A DNA stretch of 64,000 nucleotides from Globomyces pollinis-pini (GCA_025399215.1 MU621091.1:62001-126000); one strand, 5' to 3'; counted from the stretch's first letter, positions 37,811-49,941 are shown. Notes: generated by a model not told the origin, from the letters alone. Numbers and translations: made by a program.

Positions 37811-40800
37811 TTATTGAATAGAATTAGCAAGTCGTTCACTTAATTCAGCAATACCAGTCTTGACATTTAATTGCATTGTAACTCCATCAGATGGATTAAT
37901 CACCATATTGACTTTAGCCAAACATGGAATTCCTCCAACAAAAGTACCACCAAAACAGACTTGTGTTCGAGGTGCTTCTTTGATAATCAATTCAGTAGGT
38001 TTCAGTCCTAATTGTTGTGTTATGGTTTCAGTAGCTTCTTTAGCAGTTTTGATTTCTCCCAATGCAAAGGTTTCCGTTGCTTGATTGTCCAACTCTGACC
38101 AAGCCGTTTCAAAGGCAGGTACATAAGTAGGTAGCATGTAGTCACCAATATAAACATTCACAGCTTCAGGAGCATATTCATCCGGATAGGATTGTTCATC
38201 AACAACTCCAGTATCTGGATCACAATCTCTAACGTGAAATCGAAGTGTCAATGCAAATTTGCCTACAAAATCAACTTGTCTATTCAAATACCTGTAGCTG
38301 TACAGTGATTTACACGTTGATACACTGCATAGACTGACCCTGGAACATCATACACCAATTTTTCAGCAGGAATACAAAACAATGGAACCAAGTTGACAAT
38401 ATCATCATCTTCACTTGATTCACAATTCATATCAATCGTCACATTTTCCAAAATATAATCATTTAAAGTATTTTTGCAATCAAACTATTCATAAGTACAA
38501 AGTGAATTACTTGGAAAACAAAATGGTTGGGAAAGACATGTTTTACGCAATGAATAACATATTCTTCTTCTGCTTCTGTCAATTGAACAGCATTTGATGA
38601 TTTGAATAAAGTTCCAAGTTGTGCAAGTTGAGGAATTTGAGACATGACTCTAGCATATTCGGATTGTTGAGCAAATCCATCTAATGCTGGTGCTGTAGTG
38701 CTAGATTGAGGAGTAGCTAATGAACCGGTAACAGATAATTCACTAGCCTCTGCTTTCTTGCCTAAAAAGTCAATTCTAGTTTATAAAGTACGTTGTAATT
38801 CCATATGTTCTTGTGCACGACTGACAATTGGAACTGAATTCATATTGAAAGGTACTTGATGAGCTTCAGGATTATGCATATATCTATTCAAATTGTCTTC
38901 AAAAGTAGCCCATGCAAATGAAGAATCTAAAACAAATCAGTAAAGCAAACATTTACCATTGGCAACATATTTCTTGTTCAATTCATGGTTATGCAAGATA
39001 CGTAAAAACATTACTGCACGGTCACGAACTTCATCATCATTATCATCAGTACATCTTTGGTAATGAAAATCATTTAAATTACCGTTCAAGAAGAATCTTA
39101 ATACGTTCCCTTGCTCCATCAAGATGTTCAGCGAATTGAGCTAGGGCAGATACGGCTGCAGCTCTCACTACTGAATTCTCCAATATCACACGGTTGTAGA
39201 TGTATCTGATATACTTTGTAGGGTGTGCTGTACGTGGTCCTTCAGAACCAAGTACATGAAGTATACGAACAGCCAATTTCGCATAATCACAATCTTCTAT
39301 AAACTCACATAAATGCTCCAATCCTACTATAAACATCAAATCAATGTACCAGTTTCTTTTGATTCAGGAACATGATGGATGATATCAAAAATCGCTTCCA
39401 CAATTGCTCTTTTGTATTCATAACCACCTTCATCTCTCAATATATCTTTTAAAAATGTCAACATGGATATATGTTTGGCAGGAAATTTTAGGCATAGACT
39501 TCGAATGGCATCTACAACAATGATTTTGAAATCATCAGATATTTCAGACATGAATCCACTGATTTGTTTCATTAAACGATCTACACTTTGTTCATTTCCA
39601 GTCTTGAATTAAGTTGATATCGGTTACCTTTAATAGAGTGGTTATGGCAAAAGTGGAAATAGAACGGTTAGTGTCTGTAATAAGGTTTTCTAAATCCAGA
39701 TTGCATGGGAACACTACTGTTGGGTGTGTCATTGCTAAAGCATTTAATGTCCTTATAGCAGCAAATCGTAGAGTTGCCTTATGGTTTACCAACAGTAATT
39801 GAAGAGCTATAAAGAGAAATGAATAATCAAAAGTTGATACCAGACACAGCAGGGAACAGTTCTTTTGGAGTCACATCTTTCAGATTACATATAGCTCTAG
39901 CAGCTTCATATACAACCATATCACTTTTATGACGTAACCAAGTTTCCAAATATTCATACAAGGAATGAGAACTAAGAATCAATGTAATGATAAACATACG
40001 AAGATGGTGATTCGTCATCCATGATTTTCCAAGCATAACGAATCAACATACAAACAGCATGTGGAGAACGTAAAGAACCCTAAAATCAACCGAGAGCGTG
40101 TTTTACTTTAGCATAATTATGAACCATTTTGATGACAGCCATTTTATCATGTGATCGCATTTGGTATAATAAACCAATAGCATGATATTGAGTACTAACA
40201 CCTTTGCTACTGATAGATTCTTGAACTTCATTTGCCCAACGTCGAACGACATCCTTATTCAATGGGAATAAATGAATGGCAGAGACGATAGCAGCACTAG
40301 CTGCAGCCGAATTTTTATCCACAATTGATTGTTTAACAAAACGTTCAATTCCTTGCATCATGGAAGCCTTTAAATGAGGGTAAATATATATACATCAGTG
40401 ATTTTACAAAGTGCTCTGACAGCATTTGGCCGATAAATCAAATCATTTTTAGAGTTCATATCTTTTGTTAATGAAGCAGTGACCATCATCACATCTTCAG
40501 CATCTTTTGATAATTCCTTGATTGCTAAATAAACCATTTGACGTAAGGCAACCTATGAAATCAGGAGATATAGAATACCTATATAAATAGTTAACAAGAT
40601 GAATATTTACATCAGGGCATTGAAAGAGACGAGTGATACTAAAGAACAATTCTGTAGCTTCCTTTGTTTGAAAAGATTGAGATTGTAGTAAGTAGACAAT
40701 TTTAGTTAAAGCTAAGCGACATTTTTTAGGATTGACAGGATATTCATTGAATACTCTTGCTTCTTGAAAGACTTGACTTTTTTCGAGGTTTGAGTAAATA

Positions 40801-40862
40801 GATTCATCTAAGATAAGCTAGATAATGAGACTACCATCTCTATCTTCATTTCGTTTTGACAT
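37811..40862 (-). CDS. SEC21: Coatomer subunit gamma (COPI)
   Basis: Fourteen exons (40835-40862, 40611-40807, 40394-40552, 40107-40367, 40000-40079, 39841-39971, 39628-39806, 39350-39602, 39083-39323, 38957-39054, 38792-38926, 38511-38761, 38292-38484, 37811-38262), 885 residues, as in other gamma-COPs. The N-terminal adaptin trunk has [21 protein letters not shown] and the central [11 protein letters not shown]. After a linker of about 60 residues comes the appendage domain with the family's [13 protein letters not shown]. Gamma-COP, with zeta, forms part of the coat for Golgi-to-ER vesicles and binds dilysine cargo. Introns are 25-34 nt except the second (58 nt). Confidence 0.95.
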
Positions 40863-41152
40863 TTTAGGATTGTTCACTCCTTCAAAAAAAAAGTCACGAA
40901 GTAGAGAAAAACAAGAGCAAGGGCAACAAGACACCTTTAGTAATTAGATTGATGATGGTAATAATTGATATTTAACGTGTTTATTGATTCCATTTAAGTA
41001 GATGATTCTTGTCAAGATTCTTATTTATTTCTCATGATAAACAATTTCTTAAGAGTAAGAAATTGAACAAGTAAAAGGGTATTAAATTAGTATCTTTGTG
41101 AATGGTTTAATAATTTTTAATTGGTGGCTAATTTTCTTTTGTATTTTTTTTC

Positions 41153-41588
41153 ATGAGATTCTCAGGTATCATCAATTCTGTAGGACTTGGAATTCGTACC
41201 AAAACGAGCTTAATCCCTCCAAACGTAATCTAAAAGTACTTTAACTTTATAGATTTCTTCTTTACGTGAAATTGGAAAGTTAACCTCAAAATATCCTCAA
41301 GCTCATCCTGAATTATTCGCTACAATGAAAAACTTTTATAAAGCTGTACCAAAAGGAAATGCTGTTAAACAATCTCCAAAAGGTTTATGGGATGCTTACT
41401 ATTATCGTTATATTGAAACTAGTTCCCCAGTACCATTATTACACTTTTTGTTTGTAATGGTACCAACTGGTTACTATATTTCGTACTTTGTAAATGAAAA
41501 CTCTGTAATTTAATTCATTACTAACAATTTAGCATTGTAATCATTAATGTTTTAATTATTAGATCACCCTACTGCTGAATTCCATTAA
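41153..41588 (+). CDS. ATP17: F1Fo ATP synthase subunit f (ATP17)
   Basis: Exons 41153-41224, 41253-41504, 41533-41536 and 41563-41588 give 117 residues. A mitochondrial N-terminus leads into SLIPPNISSLREIGKLTSKY, then N-F-Y-K-A-V-P-K-G, KGLWDAYYYRYI and a single membrane span LLHFLFVMVPTGYYISYF, the layout of fungal subunit f. It is a small Fo subunit of the inner membrane. The last introns leave a 4-nt exon (CATT), which makes the C-terminus HYHPTAEFH. A single longer intron (41490-41532) would instead end the protein HCNH. Either way the core is unaffected. Confidence 0.85.
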
Positions 41589-41812
41589 GCAAAATAAAGT
41601 ACATTCAAACTTTGATTTTATTTACCATTTGTATAACTATTTAGTACTACAGTAATACCATAGATAAGAATACTTTACCAACAACAACTAATAATAACAA
41701 GTAGTATACATCGTACTAACAAGTACTATGACTATTATACTGTCATACTACTGGTAATAACAAGTACTGTCACTAGTCTTTGATTTTTTTCTCATTTTGT
41801 TTTTTTCACTCA

Positions 41813-42192
41813 ATGCTCTCCAATCAATTCAAAAGACTAGTCTCCCGTCAATCCCCTGTATCCCCATTCAAACGTTACCAATCTTCCCTTTTACCTAATT
41901 TTCAAGGTGTAAATGGAAACACTACTTTAGGTACCATCACTAATCTCTTAATTCTTTAGGTATTTATTAATTTATTTATATTAGGTGAATTATTCACTCG
42001 TGTTTACTCGGGTTATCGTTATCGTCTAATTTGGCCTATCGTTGGTTGGGCTGGTTTATGTTACTACTTCTTATGGACTCCGTAAATCTTTTTTTCATTC
42101 TCATTCTTAGTTACACCCCAGAATCTGAGAAAAAGAAGGTCATGGATCGTGTTAGATTACTCCAATCCTTGGAATACGTCGATAAAGATTAA
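41813..42192 (+). CDS. Small mitochondrial-looking single-span membrane protein
   Basis: Not recognised. Exons 41813-41930, 41985-42081 and 42111-42192, 98 residues. The basic N-terminus (MLSNQFKRLVSRQSPVSPFK, then R-Y-Q-S-S) is a typical mitochondrial presequence. One membrane span (LIWPIVGWAGLCYYFLW) is followed by a short charged helix, E-K-K-K-V-M-D-R-V-R-L-L. The size and layout recall accessory subunits of respiratory complexes. It follows ATP17 by 224 bp on the same strand. The first intron could use an earlier acceptor (near 41959) but this breaks the frame. Confidence 0.65.
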
Positions 42193-42987
42193 ATTCCAAT
42201 TTTGATCCATTCAATAAATAGTCTACTATTTTATGGTCATATCCTATTGCTTTATCTTTATTGGATTGAATTCACTCATGACTCTATTGATTGTACACCA
42301 TGGAATTTTCAATTAACGAGTCACATTTTACTTGTTTTTTGTTTTACCGTAAACTTGACTGATATGGTGATCATTGATTGGTCAACTCGAACAGTACAAG
42401 ATATCAATTATGAAATTAGAAGATTATAGTATTTGTCCACAAGAATGTCCAATCATGATGACAATACTAAACCAAAATCACCTAATTGAAATCGTTATTC
42501 TGTTCTCTAATGACAGCAATTCCATAATATTACCGTTCCTTCATAAGATTACCAATAACTCGTGGAAATCAATTCCAAACAATGTTTTGATAATCATTAC
42601 AATGAGTGATATACAATCAGCGTGATTGTCTTTCTACAACTCTAATGAATGACAGATGGATTTAAAAATCTATTTTATGTCAATCACATAGTTGTGAAAA
42701 GGGATAATTTAGTTGCATCATGCTGAAGACATGCTCAGTAGTACTGCGTAGTACTGAGCATATCTTTTCATATGAATCATGTATGCTCAGTAGTACTGAG
42801 CATATCTTTTCATATGAATCATGAAGCTACAATTAGTGTGTACTGAGAATCCCAACAAGGAATAAACAGTTAAACTATATTGACATTCCAAGCGAATCGC
42901 GCAATTTAAGGTGAATGACTTGAACATATAAGATGCCACAAAGATTATATTAAAAACATTAATAGAATCTAATCTAATGCCCATACC
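42193..42987. other. Intergenic with palindromic repeats
   Basis: No well-supported gene. A plus-strand open frame at 42410-42625 (71 residues from ATG) has plausible composition but no recognisable motif. Repeats at 42731-42824 are listed separately. Confidence 0.4.
42731..42824. repeat. Duplicated 41-bp element containing a near-perfect palindrome
   Basis: Two tandem copies of a unit of about 41 bp, the first longer by 9 bp. Each begins with ATGCTCAGTA-G-TACTGAGCAT, two 10-bp arms around one base, and continues ATCTTTTCATATGAATCAT. The arms would form a stable hairpin, or a dimeric protein-binding site. The first copy carries an internal duplication of the AGTACTG core. Confidence 0.85.
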
Positions 42988-45285
42988 TTAGCGCTTCACT
43001 CTTCGCTTCTTGTTTGCAGATTTAATAGTATCACTTTGAAGTAACATTTCCAATCTATCATGTTCAACAGTCATTCGTTTATAATCATCACATAATTGTT
43101 GATAATAATCTTTAGTTTTGGTAATACTAACATATGAATTTTTTCCAACTCCAGAAATGGCTGTTGTAACACTCTTAAGTCCATTTGTATCAAAATGTTG
43201 ATTGACCCATTTACGAGCCTTTAACTTACCATCAAAGTTTTTATAATCCATCTGTTGTTCATTGCTTTTTAGAAAATCAGTCACGATAGGGTGAGATGGA
43301 ATAGAAAACGGTAGAGACCAAGAGAAAGATGGGACACCTTTTAGTATATCAGTAGAAAGGTTTTCATATTGTTTTTGAACAATCATTCGAAGGGAAATAT
43401 CGGTTACTGGAATAATAATCAAATCTTTGGTCAAGATTTCACAAAGTGTTTCTAACCCTTTTGATGTTAACGTCTGAACTAAAAATGTTGCTACTTTAGA
43501 GGCAAGTTCTTGCTTTTCCCATAATCGAAATGTTTGAAATTCATCTGCAACGTTTCTTGATTCAATCGGTATAGGACAATTCACGAATAATTCATAGAAT
43601 GCTTCACCCACTTCATCGGTTTTATCAATCAAATTTTCATCCAAAAGTTCCTTTACCATCAAAAAATCATTCTTTTTGACTAGAATTGGTAACAATGTTG
43701 AACTGAATGTTCTCCAACGAAAGTGTTGGAGAAGAAATGGAATGGAAAACGTATCAATTGACTTTTCAGTCACAATCTCCTTTAATCTATCGGACAATAA
43801 ACCAAACAATTCTACCGATTGGAGTTTTGTTACATAACAAAGAGCATGTTCAACTATTTTATCATTGATGGTTTCAAGACAATGATCATGACTCCATCCA
43901 TAACAATCAACTCCATCCCATTTTTCTAGAAATTTTTGAAATCTCTTGTCCTTTAATCTTGCATTACCTTGTCGAACATCAAGCAACAATAATTGAAGAG
44001 CTGCAAGTGGTCCAACCGCTTGTAGTAAATAATCAAATTCGTATAAAGATGGATAAATCACCAAAACATATCTTTGAAATATTTCTCTTTTTTTAGCTTC
44101 ATCAAATGAAATCAACTGGACATCTTTTTTAATAGAATCACCCCACCATGCTTCATCGTGATAAGTTAACCCATCTTTATCAATCGATAAATCATAAATA
44201 TCATTCATGGATAATTTGAGATGTTCACCAAGTTCAAATAGGTTACCATTACCATCAGTCCAATCACCAAATACAATCCTATCAAAATTCAAATCCCATT
44301 CTATTTGATCATCATCATCTTTCTCACCATCAAAAGTGGCATGACGTACCAATTCAACCAGAAACATTCTAATCTTTTGTCGTTTTGGTATGGTTGTTAT
44401 CACGTTGCGTAATGTCTGATATATCAATTTGTCATGTCCTTTTAGAGACTTTAATCCCATATTTTCTATACCCTTAAAAGTATATTTATGATCAAGAAGG
44501 ATACCAAAACGTTCCATAGTATGTTGTTTAGAAAACCGAACCATTAAATTTTTCAATTTCAAGGATCGGTCCGAATTCTCCAAAGCTGAAGGTGGATTTC
44601 CAAAACTATTCCATACTAATGAATATACGAGAACAAAACGATAACCACTTTTCAATTTCTCCAATGAATGTTGTACGTCATCATAGTAAGCAACAAAATG
44701 AGAAGCAAAAGCTGTTTGACCAGTTAATGTACCAAAATCATAATCATTCTCTTTTCCCTTGAATCGTGTTACCAATCTACCACCCGTACAAATAGATGGT
44801 AGTTGAATCATCAACGTACCAAACTTCTTGAAATCTTTCTCAGTATCTTTATCAAAATCAATATCACCACCTTCTTGATAAAGTAAAGCTTTTGAAAGTA
44901 TAGCAGATACAGATCCATTAAACTCTAATACTTGACCAATATGAGATACCAAATTTGAAATTGATGTCGACCATTCTGGATTCATAAATGAAATCAATGA
45001 TGAATTTAGTTCCCAAACATGTCCAATGGTATCATTCAATTTAGTTTCCAATGTGTTTTTTGATACGACTGTAGCAACGTTCGTTAACGATTCAGCAATG
45101 ATAGTTGTAACAGGAAATGAAATGATTCCAAATCCTTTAATGTTTATACCAGGATAAGGTGGTAAATTGTATAAACCACCAACACTAAATTCATTCGTTT
45201 GTTCTAAATTAGATAGACATTGAATCATTCTTGGAACTATCTTTTCACTTGTTTCTTGATTGATTTCAGTTAATTCGATTGTCAT
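42988..45285 (-). CDS. 2-oxoglutarate/Fe(II) oxygenase-like protein
   Basis: Single exon, 765 residues. The N-terminal region (about 130-230) matches large fungal 2OG-Fe(II) oxygenase-like proteins: SKALLYQEGGDIDFDKDTEK, G-T-L-M-I-Q-L-P-S, a C-T-G-G-R-L-V segment, ASHFVAYYDDVQHSLEKL and SGYRFVLVYSL. The distal His (in V-Q-H) and the cosubstrate-binding Arg (in G-Y-R) are present. In the usual H-x-D motif the first position reads Asp (D-K-D), so metal binding may be altered. The rest is helical, of unknown role, ending in a basic K-K-R-R-V-K-R tail that could be a nuclear signal. It is one of few long intronless genes here. Confidence 0.75.
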   Translation of the reverse strand: MTIELTEINQETSEKIVPRMIQCLSNLEQTNEFSVGGLYNLPPYPGINIKGFGIISFPVTTIIAESLTNVATVVSKNTLETKLNDTIGHVWELNSSLISFMNPEWSTSISNLVSHIGQVLEFNGSVSAILSKALLYQEGGDIDFDKDTEKDFKKFGTLMIQLPSICTGGRLVTRFKGKENDYDFGTLTGQTAFASHFVAYYDDVQHSLEKLKSGYRFVLVYSLVWNSFGNPPSALENSDRSLKLKNLMVRFSKQHTMERFGILLDHKYTFKGIENMGLKSLKGHDKLIYQTLRNVITTIPKRQKIRMFLVELVRHATFDGEKDDDDQIEWDLNFDRIVFGDWTDGNGNLFELGEHLKLSMNDIYDLSIDKDGLTYHDEAWWGDSIKKDVQLISFDEAKKREIFQRYVLVIYPSLYEFDYLLQAVGPLAALQLLLLDVRQGNARLKDKRFQKFLEKWDGVDCYGWSHDHCLETINDKIVEHALCYVTKLQSVELFGLLSDRLKEIVTEKSIDTFSIPFLLQHFRWRTFSSTLLPILVKKNDFLMVKELLDENLIDKTDEVGEAFYELFVNCPIPIESRNVADEFQTFRLWEKQELASKVATFLVQTLTSKGLETLCEILTKDLIIIPVTDISLRMIVQKQYENLSTDILKGVPSFSWSLPFSIPSHPIVTDFLKSNEQQMDYKNFDGKLKARKWVNQHFDTNGLKSVTTAISGVGKNSYVSITKTKDYYQQLCDDYKRMTVEHDRLEMLLQSDTIKSANKKRRVKR

Positions 45286-45456
45286 TTAAATTGTAAAATC
45301 ATTGATGATACATTCGACGGTTGATGGACAAACAAGTGGACAAAAAAGTGGACAAAAAGTTGAAGAATACACTAATACAAAGTGAATTACGATATGAAAA
45401 ACTTATATTCATGGTAAGAAAGAAAATTCTTGATTGATAACTATAATTTTAATTGT

Positions 45457-46766
45457 TTAAAATTTAATGAAATCATCAAACATAGAATCGGATTGATCTT
45501 GATGTACTCCAACCGTTGGTGCACCATTTGAAGCAGTGTTATGGTTTATATCCAAAGACATTGGTTGAACAAGATGTGAAGGAAGAGTGTTTGGGTTATT
45601 AAATGGATATGGATTCGGATCAAAAACGTTATCAAAAGTAGTAGTATTTAAAAATCCATCTAGACTATTAGTTTAAATATTGATCACCATTGTAAGGATG
45701 TTGAAGTTGAGAAGTTGTATCGAACCAGTTTAGAGGATCTGAATCAAGTTTATCACCTTCGGAATCATCCTCTGAACATACTTCAACTTCTTCTTTTTGA
45801 AGATAATCCTCATCTGAATCTGAATTATCATCGTCACATTTCGTCACCCCTTTTAGAATAAAAATATTGAATTGAATTACCTTTGGTTGATATATCCGCT
45901 TCTTTGATGATTGGAAGATTAGATTCTACTTGAGTATTACGAATGACTGTTTTAGGATTTCCCAACCTACTCAGTAAAATATTTCTGGATGTTGATTCAT
46001 CCAAGATTTGAAATCCAGAACAAGATAATTCTGCTTGAGGATTTAAACCCACCAATGGTGGAACGGGAACATAAGGTTGATTTCGATAGTTTGTATCAGG
46101 TACAAATACCATTGTTGGTGTTGGCAACGTTTCAATGATTTGACGTTGGTTTAAAACTGATTTAGATTCACCCGACAAATCATCATTCATTGGTATATCA
46201 ATGGATTGAATTGATTCGTTTGCTTGATTGAATTGATTTGGATGATTAACACTCCTGTTATGAACTCTATTGGTTGAATTTGATCTTTCAGGTTGTTTTT
46301 TGTTTGAATGTCTGACATTTGATTTGATTTGAGGACCAGGAAGACTTACGGGAGTTAGATCGGGTATTTTTATGTTTGGCTAAAGAGATTAGTAAGATAC
46401 AATTAGAAAAGAGAAGAATGTTGATTGAGATAATTACCAACGGATCAGTTAGTAAAGCATCAGCTAGGGTATTTAAAAAGGTGAGATTTGTATTTAATCT
46501 TTGTTGATATCTAAGAGTAAATGGTACTTTTGAATACATCTGTTGTTCCATTTGACCAGACCAACCATTATTTTGATATTCGATTAATATTCGAATTATA
46601 TTTCTATTAATTTCCAAAATCTTGAGATAAGAAAGACAATGGGTTACTGATTCTATGGTAGCATGACTGAATTGAGGGATCGTAACTACAGAATTTGAAT
46701 TCAAGTTGAGATTAGCTATCAATTAAGTCAAGTTTGTATACGAATTAATGATTGATCATTCTTCAT
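45457..46766 (-). CDS. SSXT (SS18/AN3-like) protein, probable SWI/SNF-associated
   Basis: Exons 46742-46766, 46438-46715, 45881-46379, 45688-45849 and 45457-45659, 388 residues. Residues about 20-90 resemble the SSXT/SNH domain: a helix with I-N-R-N-I-I-R-I-L-I-E-Y-Q-N, an insertion, then R-Y-Q-Q-R-L-N-T-N-L-T-F-L-N-T-L-A-D. The Q-N pair, the Y-Q-x-x-L-x-x-N-L pattern and the final A-D are family marks. The rest is disordered, with an acidic patch (D-N-S-D-S-D-E-D) and an Asn/Pro-rich tail ending D-S-M-F-D-D-F-I-K-F, which looks like an acidic-hydrophobic activation motif. SS18 is a BAF/SWI-SNF subunit in animals; AN3 is the plant coactivator. Confidence 0.72.
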
Positions 46767-47070
46767 TTTAATGAATTCTGGACAAAGAATTTTACCTGAT
46801 AAAATTCAAGTCTTTGATACTAATAATGACAGTATTATAAAAAAATACAATACTAATGAAATTTCATTAGTAAAGGGTGCAAAATAAATGATTCTAAACG
46901 ATATCAATCAATATTGTATTCCTAATACTATCAATCAATCCATACTATATTCCTAATACTCTTAATATTGTATTCCTAATACAATCATTTGATAGGGAAT
47001 GACTCTAATAAAAACACGTATAAAGTAATGAAATTTAAAGTAAAAAACGTCACAAAATTAAAGAAAAAGA
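46767..47070. other. Divergent promoter region with small repeats
   Basis: Between the SSXT gene (minus) and the TMCO4 gene (plus). About 46910-46990 holds three imperfect copies of TTGTATTCCTAATAC-like sequence mixed with ATCAATCAAT. No gene seen. Confidence 0.5.
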
Positions 47071-49941
47071 ATGAGTGATGGACAGGTAAAATGGTACTAA
47101 ATCATAAAATATTAGATGACAGATACTACAAAAGATACCAATAGCAATTCAAAAAAAGTATCCAAATATAGTGTTCAAAAAGCATTCAATTTTAAAAAAC
47201 AACCAGATAATCATCTCATTTCAAAATCTCAAACTTTATCAGAAATTCAAAAAGTATTCTCGGATTCTCAAAAAATTGCTTATGTGGGTTTATGTTACTT
47301 ATCAATCGTTGACTTTAAAAAAAATCGTTTAAATGGTCAAATATTTAAAAAATCATTAGCTTCCTTTGAAAAGTGGTCAACTCATTTCATGGAACATTTA
47401 TACGTGTATTTGGAATTAGTTCCTGAAGGTAAAAGTCTTGAGTAAAATATTTCTCATGAATCTATTGATTTATTATGAACGTAAATTAATGTTTTGTTTA
47501 GAAAGATTAATGATTGAAAGTCTAGCAGCTCATGGGTTAATGCCTACTGATTTATCTACTGGTGTCATTAATGATGCAAAAAAGGCCATTCAAGTTTTGG
47601 AACAAAGAGAACAAGAGAAAATGGAAAGGTTAAACCAAGGATTACCACCAATGGTCTATGATGAAGATGATACTCCACTAGATATAAGATATACCATTTT
47701 ATCACATTTGTTTTTATTGTCTATTTCCGATGGAACATATGATTCAAGAGCTCGTTCAATGTTAAGAATTATGGCTTCCCAATTGGAAGTACCATATCTT
47801 GATTTGATGCATTTGGAGACTTTTATCACAAATGAATTACGACTAACTGAAGATTCATCCGAAGTAAAGCATGACGAAAGCGTAGTGGGAGAAAGGAATA
47901 TTGTGGAAAGTAGAAATCGTTGGTTATATACTGGAATGGCAACAGTGGCTGGAGGGGCCCTAATTGGTGTAACTGGTTAGTCCTATGATTGTTAATAGTA
48001 GCTGGATTAGCTGCACCATTCATTGGTGCTGGGATTGGTGCGGCCCTCACTACATTTGGTGTTGCAAACGGAGCAGCGGCGGGTGCCTTTATGGCCAGTA
48101 CTGGTGGGATTGCATTAATTACAGGAGGTGGTGTAATCACTGGTGGAGGTATTTAAATTCCTATATTTTAATGCTTTTATTTTTGGTTAGGAATGTCTGG
48201 AAAAAGTTTAATGAATCGAACGAAAGGAATTGAAGAGTTTGAATTCAAAGGATTGGCGGAATCATTAAAGGATATTGCTAAACATCGCGAAGAACGTGCA
48301 CAAGAGTTGAGAAAGTCAAAGAAACAAACACAAAATGAGTTGAAAGAAATAAAGGAGCGTGAATTACAAAACGAATTGAATGAGGGCCTACATTCATTAC
48401 ATCTCAAACCTGAAAATGATCATCTGCAAGTTCCAAAAGCACCTTCCCCAGAACCAGGAAATGGAGATGTGTTGTGGGATATTCGATCAGCAGGATCTTC
48501 TGAAGCTCCAAGAAGTGAAGCGGATGTTAGAGGCAGTTCTGAAGATTCTGAAAATGTATTAAATAAATGGGTTCAAAAGGATGCGAATAAGACTGTAGAA
48601 TCAGTAGTAGGAGAAGATGCTCCCGGAAAGTTGGATATAACAGAATCAAAAGTTGAATTAACTGAAGGAGACTCTGTAGAATCAGATCAACGGAGGCAAA
48701 CACATGTTTTAATTACCATATCTGGCTTAGTACCTTATGACAAGGATGATCATACACTTCCATTCTCGGTATTAGAACAAGGTTTGAATGGGGACCAATA
48801 TGCTTTGGTATGGGAGACCAAAGTACTCCAAGAAGTATTCTCAACTCTTTCCATTCTATTTGGAGAAATTGCTTCATTTATCTTTCAACAAGGACTGCAA
48901 GCTACTATTTTACCTGCTTTAATGGCATCTCTAAGTGGTCCTATGTGGTTAATGAAGTTGACTTACTTGGTTGATAATCCTTGGGGGAATGCGCTGACTA
49001 AAGCGGAGAAAGCAGGAAGGCTTTTGGCGGATACTATCATTGGCCAAGTACAATCAAACAGACCAGTTTCATTAGTTGGATATTCATTAGGTGCTCGATT
49101 GATCTACTTTTGTTTGTTGGAGTTGGAAAAGAAAGGGGTATATGGAGTTATTGAGTCTGTATACATGTTTGGCACTCCATGTGTAGCATCAAAAAAGGAA
49201 TGGCAAGCTATCAGTTCAGTAGTATCTGGCAGAATTGTAAATGGTTATTGCAGAAATGATACGTTACTTGGGGTACTTTATCGTACATCAACAGTTTTAT
49301 ACAAAGACGTCCCTGGGTTAGGACCCGTTCAAGATATAACTGGAATTGAAAACGTAGATTTATCCGATATTGTAAATGGTCATATGGAGTATCGAACAAA
49401 GATGCCTTCTATTTTAAAAGAAGTTGGATTTGTTGTAACCAGTACAGAATTTGAAGATCAAGATGGAGAACTCATCAAATTCAAAGCAGAAGTAGAAGCC
49501 GAAAAGGTTCGATTGAAAGAACAACAACGACTTGAAAAAGAACGAGAAATAGAAAAAAAGAAACAAGCCAAACTTGCAGAAATTGAACGAAAGCGATTAG
49601 CCAAGGAAGCGGAACAGGAGAAAAAGAGACTTTTACATTTATCGGAATTAGAACAACAAAAAATGGCAGAGAAACCTTTCAAGGCCATAAATTCAACTGT
49701 TATAGCCCCGCATGAAATTATTGGAGATGAATTGGCTCAAATGGCTGAAGTTGAAAAAATGATGCAAATGTATTGGGAACCAAGACAATTACCTACTACA
49801 TTACCTCCATTAGTCATTGATCCTAACAAACCAGGAGATAATGCTTCAGAATCCGTTGAAGCTGTTGGTAATGAAAATGGCGAACAGGTTGGAGTGGACG
49901 GATTGGCTGATGACGATGAAGATGCTTTGTCTGATTTTTAA
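47071..49941 (+). CDS. TMCO4/DUF726 family membrane protein (yeast Mil1-like)
   Basis: Exons 47071-47085, 47116-47428, 47502-47975, 48002-48148 and 48191-49941, 899 residues. A glycine- and alanine-rich hydrophobic region (about 255-320; VAGGALIGVT, LAAPFIGAGIGAALT) forms the membrane hairpins. The following alpha/beta-hydrolase-like domain has VSLVGYSLGARLIYFCLLEL with the G-Y-S-L-G elbow Ser, then YMFGTPCVASKKEW and IVNGYCRNDTLLGVLYR. The C-terminal 170 residues are charged coiled coil (E-K-x-R-L-K-E-Q-Q). Mil1 and TMCO4 localise to Golgi or mitochondria-linked membranes with an AP-1 connection; the enzymatic substrate is unknown. The acceptor of intron 3 is ambiguous by 3 nt (47998 or 48001). 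Confidence 0.88.

Noticed and set aside
42202..42625. Two overlapping small plus-strand frames after the 98-residue gene
   Set aside because: The first lacks an ATG and is hydrophobic as random AT-rich sequence would be; the second (42410-42625) is plausible but has no support beyond length.
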